From Atopobium sp. (GTDB lineage: Bacteria > Actinomycetota > Coriobacteriia > Coriobacteriales > Atopobiaceae), in the NCBI GenBank assembly GCA_015259035.1, contig JABZHC010000039.1:1-6950 (forward strand): DNA of 6,950 nucleotides, given 5' to 3'. Below the pieces are notes generated by a model. That model worked only from the letters and a program-made list of their open reading frames with translations, made no database searches and had not been told where the DNA came from. A program made the translations under genes and the position numbers. This document shows, piece by piece, positions 1 through 5,907 of the stretch (positions are counted from its first letter, which is position 1; the number at the start of each line of letters is the position of its first letter).

Positions 1-81
1 CTACTATACCGTTTTACCGAACCTATAAAAATACAAAGCCCTTACTTTTTTATTGATTAAATCTGGCACTCTTTATTATTT

Positions 82-1560
82 TTACCAATTACCCTGAGCA
101 AGAATGGCGAGAAGATCTTCTTTTCTATTCTCCACTTGACCTGCTAAATAAAGCTCAAAGAGCTTACGTTGGTACACGCCCACAGCAGGTCCTGGCTGAA
201 GCGAGAGCACTTCCATAATTTCTGCGCCCGAAACGCACAGCTCTTGTGGACGCTGAGCAATTCCCCGTTTTGCCTCATGTAGGAGAAGGGTCCTCATTGC
301 CTCAAGCGTTACCGCATAGCTACGATAAGGATTTGCCTTTGCCAGAGCATCTGCCTGCTTTAACGTCAAAAGGTCATACGCAAGAGCAATGCCGTCCGAT
401 TTACTTGCCTCGGCTAACAGGGCAACCATATGCCTAAGCGACGAGGTTGTAACATCCACATCATAGTCATGCAATGCTACAAGAGCACAAACTTCATTAC
501 TCAAATGCTGTGATAGAGCTAAGCGCTTAAGCAGAACCTTTGCTACGATTGCACCTTTTTCTGGATGACCATAAAAATGGCCTCTTCCATCTGCGTCAAC
601 GCTAAACATTTCTGGCTTTGCAATATCATGCAGAAGAGCAGCCCACCTAAGAGCGGGAGTAGCACACCCTGCTGTAAGAGCCTCTGCTGCAGAGCATACC
701 CGAGCAGTATGCTCCAGCACATCATAGGCGTGATACGGACTTCTTTGATCAAAATTTTGCAACGGTAAGAGCTCTGGAATTGCTACCGCTAAAACAGGAA
801 AACACAGCTTGATAGCATGGGCAATATGGCCAGCCTCAACAATTTGAGCCACTTCCGAGCCAATGCGCTCAGATGCAACCTGAGAGAGTAGCAGCGCACA
901 CTCAGTAAGTGCCTGATGTGTCTTCTCCTCAATTGAAAACGAGAGTCTGCATGCAAACCGCAATGCTCGAAGCATACGAAGAGCGTCCTCTGTAAAGCGA
1001 ACCTTAGGCTCCCCAACAGCGCGAATTACACGCGCAGATAAATCTTCTTGACCGCCATAAAGATCAAGCAATCCCCTCTTTGGGTGATATGCCATTGCAT
1101 TAATAGTGAAGTCTCTACGAGCAAGATCTTCCTCTATACGAGAGACAAACTGCACAGAATCAGGACGACGACCATCAAGATATTCTCCGTCACAGCGATA
1201 CGTTGTGACCTCAATAGGGTGCTTCTCGACAACAGCAGTAACGGTTCCATATGCAATACCTGTTTCATGCACAGAAATGTCTGCAGCCTCAAAAGCCGCT
1301 TTGCTCTGCTGCCACGTTGCCGATGTTGTGATGTCAATGTCATGGGCAAATGAGCCGCGTAGGGCGTCTCGTACCCAGCCGCCTACAATCCACGCCTCAA
1401 ATCCGGCATCTTCAAGAACTTCTAATGCACGCAACGCGTAGGTGGGAACTTGTAAATTCACGGGGCGAGAAAGGCATGGTGAAGAGCTGTTTTTCTGTAT
1501 GCTCATGGCCATTCCTTCCGCAGTTGCTGATGGGAAAAGTATACATCCTTCACACGTCAT
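82..1560 (-). CDS. cca: CCA tRNA nucleotidyltransferase with HD domain
   Basis: This enzyme adds or repairs the 3'-terminal CCA of tRNAs from CTP and ATP without a nucleic acid template, in the cytoplasm. The class II nucleotidyltransferase head is clear: GGWVRD at residues 60-65 (nucleotide-binding), the metal-binding DID at 74-76, the RRDFTINAMAY block at 148-158 and the base-recognition EDALR at 191-195. An HD-domain half follows, with His277, His284, HD at 311-312, GHFYGH at 327-332 and HD at 364-365. The HD motifs suggest an added phosphohydrolase activity, as in some bacterial CCA enzymes (inference). The 492-residue length suits an HD-containing CCA enzyme. The start is uncertain. ATG at 1558-1560 has AGGAAGGA five bases upstream, and ATG at 1504-1506 has GGAAGGA six bases upstream. 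The conserved region begins near residue 40, so both fit. The gene is transcribed divergently from the radical SAM operon. Confidence 0.95.
   Translation of the reverse strand: MTCEGCILFPSATAEGMAMSIQKNSSSPCLSRPVNLQVPTYALRALEVLEDAGFEAWIVGGWVRDALRGSFAHDIDITTSATWQQSKAAFEAADISVHETGIAYGTVTAVVEKHPIEVTTYRCDGEYLDGRRPDSVQFVSRIEEDLARRDFTINAMAYHPKRGLLDLYGGQEDLSARVIRAVGEPKVRFTEDALRMLRALRFACRLSFSIEEKTHQALTECALLLSQVASERIGSEVAQIVEAGHIAHAIKLCFPVLAVAIPELLPLQNFDQRSPYHAYDVLEHTARVCSAAEALTAGCATPALRWAALLHDIAKPEMFSVDADGRGHFYGHPEKGAIVAKVLLKRLALSQHLSNEVCALVALHDYDVDVTTSSLRHMVALLAEASKSDGIALAYDLLTLKQADALAKANPYRSYAVTLEAMRTLLLHEAKRGIAQRPQELCVSGAEIMEVLSLQPGPAVGVYQRKLFELYLAGQVENRKEDLLAILAQGNW
1513..1519 (-). promoter_or_regulatory. 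Alternative ribosome binding site for cca
   Basis: The minus strand reads GGAAGGA here, six bases before the ATG at 1504-1506. It competes with an equally good AGGAAGGA at 1566-1573, five bases before the ATG at 1558-1560. Use of the inner site would shorten the protein by 18 non-conserved residues. Confidence 0.45.
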
Positions 1561-1578
1561 TCACATCCTTCCTGCGGT

Positions 1579-1607
1579 TTTAAAATGACAAACATTTGTT
1601 CTAGATT
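1579..1607 (+). promoter_or_regulatory. Possible promoter of the radical SAM operon
   Basis: TTTAAA at 1579-1584 and TAGATT at 1602-1607 are separated by 17 bases and each matches four of six sigma-70 consensus positions. A LexA-like box fills the spacer. Transcription would start near 1614, giving a leader of about 70 bases. An alternative lies at 1612-1639: TTTACT followed after 16 bases by TAGTCT, with an extended TG at 1631-1632. In that case the box at 1647-1660 would sit just downstream of the start. Assignment is by eye only. Confidence 0.35.
1589..1602. promoter_or_regulatory. LexA-like operator (SOS box), copy 1
   Basis: The plus strand reads CAAACATTTGTTCT and the minus strand reads AGAACAAATGTTTG. 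The minus-strand reading satisfies the core GAACRNRYGTTY of the Bacillus-type LexA consensus CGAACRNRYGTTYC; only the two outermost bases differ. It lies 58 bases from the second box, between divergently transcribed genes, and covers the spacer of the proposed plus-strand promoter. Confidence 0.5.
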
Positions 1608-1640
1608 TTTCTTTACTTCTTCCCCGTTCGTGATAGTCTA

Positions 1641-1668
1641 AGTATACGAACAGACGTTCTATTTTCAA
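1641..1668 (-). promoter_or_regulatory. Promoter of cca
   Basis: On the minus strand TTGAAA (1663-1668) and TATACT (1641-1646) each match five of six positions of the sigma-70 consensus, with a 16-base spacer. Transcription would start near 1634 and leave a leader of about 74 bases before the outer ATG of cca. The spacer is almost wholly occupied by a LexA-like box, so bound LexA should block this promoter. Confidence 0.6.
1647..1660. promoter_or_regulatory. LexA-like operator (SOS box), copy 2
   Basis: CGAACAGACGTTCT matches 13 of 14 positions of CGAACRNRYGTTYC; only the last base differs. It sits between the -35 and -10 elements of the cca promoter and 25 bases upstream of the radical SAM start codon, so it could control either gene. 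The DNA-repair annotation of the downstream pair supports an SOS role. Confidence 0.6.
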
Positions 1669-1684
1669 GTAGAAAGTTGCTGCC

Positions 1685-3094
1685 ATGGATACTCTTGATA
1701 AACTCACCATACTTGCAGATGCAGCCAAATTTGACGCGGCGTGCACTTCTTCTGGTGTAGACAGAGATCCGCAGGCAGGAAAGGTAGGAATGGCCTCAGC
1801 AGCAGGTTGCTGCCACTCATTTACTCCTGATGGACGCTGCATTACGCTGCTAAAAGTTTTACTTTCTAATGCTTGTTGTTATGACTGTGCTTACTGCGTC
1901 AATAGATCTTCTGCACAAACCAAGCGGGCTACCTTTACACCACAGGAATTAGCAGAGCTTACCGTAGATTTCTATAAAAGAAATTACATAGAGGGGCTCT
2001 TTCTTTCCTCAGGTGTTATAGGATCGCCAGACCACACCACAGAACTTATGATTGAATGTCTCTCCTACCTTAGAAATGAGTTGCTGTTTAACGGCTATGT
2101 TCATGCAAAAGTAATTCCCGGAACAGATCCAGATCTTATTGATGTCATTGGCCGCTTAGCAGATAGACTCTCTGTCAATCTGGAATTACCTAGCTCAACC
2201 TCACTTACTAAACTTTGTCCTCACAAAAACGCAGAAACGGTTACTAAACCCATGTCTTTCATTCACCGCCTACGTGTCTCTGAAGAAAGGCAATTGTTTG
2301 AAGCTAAAAATGCATCAAAGGGCATTGTGAAGTCTGCTGGCAAATCTAAGGGCATTGTTATTCCTACTCAGAAGCAGATCATAAAAGAAGGTTTAGCTCT
2401 TCGTTCAAACTGCTTGAAGAATACCTTTATGCGCTCATCAAGGGTATCTTCAGGCAAGAGGTCCTTCTCGCCCGCTGGACAATCAACGCAAATTATCATT
2501 GGAGCTTCTCCAGAATCAGACAATCAAATATTGCACTTATCGCAAGCGCTTTATCAGCAATTTGAATTGAAACGAGTATTCTTCTCTGCCTATATTCCTG
2601 TTATAGAAGACCATCGTCTTCCAGAGTTGGACACTCCTGTTCCCCTGCGTAGAGAACACCGTCTTTACCAGGCTGATTGGCTTATGCGCTACTATGCGTT
2701 TTCTCCTGATGAGCTAGTTTCTCCGGAAGCACCTTGGCTTGATTTAGAAATTGATCCAAAGCTTGGATGGGCGCTGGCACATCTTAATCAATTTCCTGTA
2801 GAGATTATGGATGCTCCACTAGAAATACTTTTACGAGTGCCCGGTATTGGCCCCACCGGCGCACGAAGAATTATTGCTGCAAGAAGACGGTCTCGCCTCA
2901 CCTTTGATGATCTGAAACGGCTGGGAATACAGCTCAAACGATCTCATCACTTTCTCACCTGCTGTGGCGTAAGAGATGCCTCAGCTCCACTTGACCAAGA
3001 ACTGATTAAACAGAGGGTAATTGCTGATGCCAAAGCAAGTTCGTACAACAAAACAAGACGCCGTATTGAGTCCTCTCAACTCAGGCTCTTCTGA
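1685..3094 (+). CDS. Putative DNA modification/repair radical SAM protein
   Basis: This is a 469-residue radical SAM protein resembling the family often found next to DUF4130 and uracil-DNA-glycosylase-like proteins (NCBI 'putative DNA modification/repair radical SAM protein'). The actual reaction is not known to me. The CX3CX2C motif that binds the 4Fe-4S cluster is at Cys64, Cys68 and Cys71. The family block FSPAGQSTQIIIGA spans 261-274, and LREHRLYQADWLMRYYAF spans about 321-339. A helix-hairpin-helix with VPGIG at 385-389, a non-specific DNA-binding fold, covers about 379-402. The last five residues, QLRLF (465-469), resemble the beta-clamp-binding consensus QL[SD]LF. Residues about 204-258 form a basic, Ser/Lys-rich stretch with a duplicated decapeptide that looks like an insertion. 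The ATG at 1685 has a weak GAAAG eight bases upstream. The 3' end overlaps the next gene by 68 bases. Confidence 0.85.
   Translation: MDTLDKLTILADAAKFDAACTSSGVDRDPQAGKVGMASAAGCCHSFTPDGRCITLLKVLLSNACCYDCAYCVNRSSAQTKRATFTPQELAELTVDFYKRNYIEGLFLSSGVIGSPDHTTELMIECLSYLRNELLFNGYVHAKVIPGTDPDLIDVIGRLADRLSVNLELPSSTSLTKLCPHKNAETVTKPMSFIHRLRVSEERQLFEAKNASKGIVKSAGKSKGIVIPTQKQIIKEGLALRSNCLKNTFMRSSRVSSGKRSFSPAGQSTQIIIGASPESDNQILHLSQALYQQFELKRVFFSAYIPVIEDHRLPELDTPVPLRREHRLYQADWLMRYYAFSPDELVSPEAPWLDLEIDPKLGWALAHLNQFPVEIMDAPLEILLRVPGIGPTGARRIIAARRRSRLTFDDLKRLGIQLKRSHHFLTCCGVRDASAPLDQELIKQRVIADAKASSYNKTRRRIESSQLRLF
2315..2374 (+). repeat. Tandem decapeptide repeat within the radical SAM gene
   Basis: Two consecutive 30-base units encode SKGIVKSAGK and SKGIVIPTQK (residues 211-230). 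The shared 11-mer AAGGGCATTGT recurs at 2318-2328 and 2348-2358. The units are in frame and lie in a basic linker outside the conserved blocks, which suggests a local duplication. Confidence 0.6.
3012..3017 (+). promoter_or_regulatory. Ribosome binding site deciding the DUF4130 gene start
   Basis: AGAGGG lies inside the end of the radical SAM gene, nine bases before the ATG at 3027. It is only three bases before the in-frame TTG at 3021, which makes that codon an unlikely start. Confidence 0.55.
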
Positions 3095-4079
3095 TCAGAG
3101 CGTAGAGCTTGTCTCACTTGTTCAGAGGCTTACAAGACTCTCCAAGCCTCAGAAGGTTGTTATCTCCTGCAATCCAAGCTTAGAAGGCGTTGTAGGGGCT
3201 GTAGGGCTCACTTATCTCTCACATGCTAACCCGGCACACGTGCGTCTTGTTAGAGAAAGCTTTTGTCAGCCTAGCCTTGGGGAGCATGTTCTCTGTGGAC
3301 CAGACCCTTCTGATGACTCAGTAGTAGCCTTGGCTAAACGAGTTCTAACTGGACTAGAGAAGAAAGTAGGCACAAGAGAAATAACACGTCGCATTGTTTT
3401 GGCATGTGCTTCAGATGCTCATACTATGCCGGAGATTGTGCATCGATACATTCGTCTTGCATTCTCCTATGGTGTAGGAGCCCTTGAAGATATTGCAGAC
3501 CCAACCGTGGCAGAGTTTAATGCGCTGGCTAGACAGGTAGAAACTGAACGAGAGCATACGCGGCAATTTGTGCGGTTTTCTCGTATGTCAGATGGCTCTT
3601 TTATGTCTGTATTTCAGCCTAATGCAAACGTAGTGCCACTAACCTGCAATTACTTTGTCAAACGGATGAGTACAGAGCGTTTTTTTATTGTTGATCCAGC
3701 TCACCATATAGTTAGTTTTTATGCCCCAGAAATGAAGACCTTTGGAACTATTCAGCTTGATGACACTTCTTTAGAAGAACTGCTCTCTAGAACAGACCTT
3801 GCAACTGATGAGAAATACGTACAAGCCATGTGGAGGCGCTTCTACGAAGGAGTTGGTCTAGAAGGTCGCGGACCTGCAGAAAGAGGATACGATTTGCGCG
3901 CTCATTGGATGCCAAAGCGTGTCTGGCAAGGGCTCCCTGAGCTTACCGCAACCACAAGTGCAGAAGCTGCGCGTAGCCAAGGCATACCCGCTCGCTATCA
4001 GGGGCGAGAAAACAGAAAGGATGTGCATCATATAGAACAGAAACAGGCGTTTAACCAAGAGCTTACCTCTGGGCTGTAA
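3027..4079 (+). CDS. DUF4130-type partner of the radical SAM protein (TIGR03915-like putative DNA repair protein)
   Basis: This 350-residue protein resembles the family regularly encoded beside the radical SAM DNA repair protein, in some genomes fused to a uracil-DNA-glycosylase-like domain. Its biochemical role is unknown to me. The N-terminal conserved part is near residues 43-65 (VVISCNPSLEGVVGAVGLTY). The core runs from about 174 to 305: EHTRQFVRF (176-184), NVVPLTCNYFVKRM (201-214), MWRRFYE (268-274) and MPKRVWQGLPE (295-305). No glycosylase domain follows; instead there is a charged tail of about 45 residues. The N-terminal 40 residues look unstructured and are encoded partly in the overlap with the upstream gene. 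The overlap of 68 bases in a different frame implies translational coupling and a shared transcript. No terminator is seen for the plus strand after the stop. Confidence 0.8.
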   Translation: MPKQVRTTKQDAVLSPLNSGSSDQSVELVSLVQRLTRLSKPQKVVISCNPSLEGVVGAVGLTYLSHANPAHVRLVRESFCQPSLGEHVLCGPDPSDDSVVALAKRVLTGLEKKVGTREITRRIVLACASDAHTMPEIVHRYIRLAFSYGVGALEDIADPTVAEFNALARQVETEREHTRQFVRFSRMSDGSFMSVFQPNANVVPLTCNYFVKRMSTERFFIVDPAHHIVSFYAPEMKTFGTIQLDDTSLEELLSRTDLATDEKYVQAMWRRFYEGVGLEGRGPAERGYDLRAHWMPKRVWQGLPELTATTSAEAARSQGIPARYQGRENRKDVHHIEQKQAFNQELTSGL

Positions 4080-4105
4080 GGTTGCTGCTTAAGACGATTT
4101 ATACC

Positions 4106-4134
4106 AAAAAAGCGCCCAGCAAAGCTGGACGCTT
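4106..4134 (-). terminator. Rho-independent terminator after divIVA
   Basis: On the minus strand AAGCGTCCAGC, a TTT loop and GCTGGGCGCTT form an 11-bp stem with a single G-U wobble, ending in a run of T (complement of A at 4106-4111). On the plus strand the same position is a C-A mismatch and no T run follows, so it should act mainly on the division operon. It lies 27 bases past the divIVA stop. Confidence 0.85.
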
Positions 4135-4160
4135 ATCAGTTCAAATGAAGTGACTATAAC

Positions 4161-4796
4161 TTAGTCAAGATCGTTGAAGTCACCAGCTGCAGGTGCAGGT
4201 GCAGAAATCTGAGTCTGCTGAGCTGCAGGCTGAGCAGCATTCTGGGAACCAGTTGGAGCATTGTTGGTAAGAACAGTCTCTGGGAAGACAGAGTCTGCGT
4301 CATCCAAGAAGTGCTGGAGGAGCTTACGGTACTCAGCGCGGAAGTCCTCACGGGACTGCTTGAGGCGATCAATCTCATCAAGCTCAGTCTGCTTCTCTGC
4401 AAGAGCCTGACGGATAACCTCACGAGCCTTCTGATCTGCCTCGTTGCGAATGCGCTCTGCGTTTGCACGAGCGTCTGCAACAAGCTTATCTGCGCTCTGC
4501 TGAGCAACAATGAGGACCTGAGAAATCTGGTGCTCAGATGCAGCAATAGCTGCAGCGTTTGTCTCCTCAACAGAAGGAACGCTTGCGTTCTCCTCAAGGT
4601 TTGCAACCTGTGCCTGTGCTGCAGCAAGCTGCTGCTCAGTGCTGGTCAGACGGCCCTTAAGGTCAGCGATCTTTTGAAGCATTGCATCAACCTCAGAAGC
4701 GAGTTGCTCAAGAAATGCGTCAACTTCCTCTGGATTGTAGCCGGTCTCAGCAGGAGAGAATGTCTGCTGCTCGATGTCTGCTGGTGTGATTGCCAT
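4161..4796 (-). CDS. divIVA: DivIVA-family cell division/polarity protein
   Basis: DivIVA proteins are cytoplasmic coiled coils that gather at curved membranes of septa and poles and recruit division or growth proteins. The N-terminal lipid-binding domain is plain: MAITPADIEQQTF at 1-13, then GYNPEEVDAFLEQL at 19-32, in gapless register with Bacillus DivIVA. Coiled coil follows at about 25-70 and 85-165, including the family-like block VLIVAQQSADKL (94-105) and FRAEYRKLLQHFL (152-164). The tail from about 177 is rich in Ala, Gln and Pro and ends in acidic DFNDLD. Residues 17-18 are Glu-Thr rather than the membrane-contacting Phe-Arg of Bacillus. The length of 211 exceeds the 164 of B. subtilis because of the tail. 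GAAAGGG lies seven bases before the ATG. It is the last gene of the operon and probably also has its own promoter. Confidence 0.92.
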   Translation of the reverse strand: MAITPADIEQQTFSPAETGYNPEEVDAFLEQLASEVDAMLQKIADLKGRLTSTEQQLAAAQAQVANLEENASVPSVEETNAAAIAASEHQISQVLIVAQQSADKLVADARANAERIRNEADQKAREVIRQALAEKQTELDEIDRLKQSREDFRAEYRKLLQHFLDDADSVFPETVLTNNAPTGSQNAAQPAAQQTQISAPAPAAGDFNDLD

Positions 4797-4847
4797 CTTT
4801 GTTCCCTTTCAGTCTGCGAGTAGACGTACCACACATCATAACTACTC

Positions 4848-4869
4848 AGTTTGTATTCAAAGACAAACT
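4848..4869. repeat. Inverted repeat in the divIVA leader
   Basis: AGTTTGT at 4848-4854 and ACAAACT at 4863-4869 are perfect complements around an 8-base spacer. The repeat falls in the 78-base gap between yggT and divIVA, just after the predicted transcription start. It is AT-rich with no T run, so it is not a good terminator. It could be an operator or a 5' mRNA hairpin. Confidence 0.4.
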
Positions 4870-4874
4870 AGTTT

Positions 4875-5153
4875 CTATATTAGTATAAAGCCCAGCGTCG
4901 AAATGGCAAAACGTCCCACAAGATTAAGCACAAAAAGTGCAACAATCGGTGAGAGATCAACGCCAGAAATTGGAGGAATTACGTTCCTAAACACACTGAG
5001 GTATGGCTCAACAATTTTGCCAATTGCCTCAAGAATGTTCTTAACCGAATCATTTGAAACGGTAATCCAAGAGGACAGGCACCATACCACAATGCAGAAG
5101 CTGTAAATCCTCAACAAAGTATAGAGCGAGTTCAAGACATAATACGAAAACAC
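4875..5153 (-). CDS. yggT: YggT-family membrane protein (YlmG-like)
   Basis: This is a small integral membrane protein of 92 residues with two predicted transmembrane segments, about residues 8-30 and 66-92. Between them is the family signature: Pro50, Arg56, IPP at 59-61, and GVDLSPIV at 64-71. The molecular role of the family is not settled; its constant position beside sepF and divIVA links it to division or envelope organisation. The start is GTG (5151-5153), supported by GGAGG five bases upstream. That site lies in the 12-base gap after the sepF stop, so the two genes are probably translationally coupled. The last codons overlap a likely promoter for divIVA. Confidence 0.88.
   Translation of the reverse strand: MFSYYVLNSLYTLLRIYSFCIVVWCLSSWITVSNDSVKNILEAIGKIVEPYLSVFRNVIPPISGVDLSPIVALFVLNLVGRFAISTLGFILI
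4882..4909 (-). promoter_or_regulatory. Probable internal promoter for divIVA
   Basis: On the minus strand TTGCCA (4904-4909) and TATACT (4882-4887) each match five of six sigma-70 consensus positions, with a 16-base spacer. This is the same -10 and spacing as the cca promoter. It lies within the 3' end of yggT; transcription would begin near 4875, about 79 bases before the divIVA ATG. Confidence 0.5.
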
Positions 5154-5165
5154 AAAAACCTCCAG

Positions 5166-5849
5166 TTACCTGGTAATCTCGCCCTCATCAGCAAGCTTAT
5201 CAAGATCAGCCTGCGTCAAAGAGACGCCATGAGGAAGTACAACAAAAACGCGGTCAGCAACTTCTTCAACAGCGCCGTCAAGTCCATAAGAAAGGCCAAA
5301 ACTGAAGTCCAAAATTCTCTTAGCAACCTCAATGTTGGTGTTTTTAAAGATAAGGACAACTGGCTGACCAGTACGAACACGACGAACTACCGACTGAACA
5401 TCATCATAAGAAACAGGACGAAGAACGTATGGTGGCAGCTGTCCGGAATAGCTTGTACGGCTCACAGGACGAAGACCAATATCACCAGGAGTTGGCAGAT
5501 TTGGGCTCACAGTATGCTCGTAAGAAGGAGTGTATCCGGAAGGCTCCTGACGAGATGCATACGCAGAAGCGCGCGAACGCATATCCTGCTGAGGATTGTA
5601 AGAAGCGGCTGGATTAGTGCTGATTGGCTTGCCAGAGCGCGTATACACAGAAACGCTCTCTGCCTCTGGTCTGGATGGATTGCCCAGTAGTCTGTTGGAA
5701 GCGCCTTGCTGTGCACGATCATCGTACGAACGTGGAGAAGCTCCGTCTACCTCGTCATAGCCTTCGTCGCCATAATACTCATCATCGTAGTACTCATCGT
5801 CCTGACCACCACGAAGCTTTGCTCTTAGCGTATCAAGAATGCTCATCAT
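5166..5849 (-). CDS. sepF: Cell division protein SepF
   Basis: SepF binds membrane and FtsZ and helps align FtsZ filaments at the septum. The N-terminal helix at residues 2-12 (SILDTLRAKLR) is a likely amphipathic membrane anchor. A long disordered linker from about 15 to 138 begins with an Asp/Glu/Tyr-rich run (17-36) and continues with Ser, Pro and Arg. The conserved SepF fold runs from about 139 to 210: LRPVSYDDVQSVVRRV (143-158), PVVLIFKNT (163-171) and RILDFSFGLSYGLDG (178-192), ending in VFVVLPHGV (201-209). At 227 residues it is longer than the roughly 150 of B. subtilis, mainly through the linker. Two adjacent ATGs compete: AAAGG lies four bases before the one at 5847-5849 and seven before the one at 5844-5846, so the second is slightly better spaced. 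The yggT start follows 12 bases after the stop. Confidence 0.93.
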   Translation of the reverse strand: MMSILDTLRAKLRGGQDDEYYDDEYYGDEGYDEVDGASPRSYDDRAQQGASNRLLGNPSRPEAESVSVYTRSGKPISTNPAASYNPQQDMRSRASAYASRQEPSGYTPSYEHTVSPNLPTPGDIGLRPVSRTSYSGQLPPYVLRPVSYDDVQSVVRRVRTGQPVVLIFKNTNIEVAKRILDFSFGLSYGLDGAVEEVADRVFVVLPHGVSLTQADLDKLADEGEITR

Positions 5850-5907
5850 TGTGCCTTTCTGTAACGCACGTAACTTCTTACTACTGTATCAAAAACTTGC
5901 AACTATT

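Noticed and set aside
1..81. Possible terminator or promoter beyond the cca stop
   Set aside because: The sequence is AT-rich, with runs of A and T but no stable stem and no promoter pair with good -35 and -10 elements.
1561..1842. A 93-codon minus-strand frame upstream of cca
   Set aside because: It runs antisense through the start of the radical SAM gene and across both promoters; its translation resembles no known family.
4577..4590. GAACGC-TT-GCGTTC inverted repeat that resembles an SOS box
   Set aside because: The GAAC and GTTC halves are six bases apart rather than four, and it lies deep inside the divIVA coding region.
4154..4627. A 157-codon minus-strand frame overlapping divIVA
   Set aside because: It is a shifted frame of divIVA with a Leu/Arg/Ser-rich low-complexity translation and no separate start signal.
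4311..4823. A 170-codon plus-strand open frame antisense to divIVA
   Set aside because: It mirrors the divIVA coding strand, is a Leu/Cys/Ser-rich translation with no family resemblance, and arises from the codon composition of an Ala/Gln/Glu-rich coiled coil.
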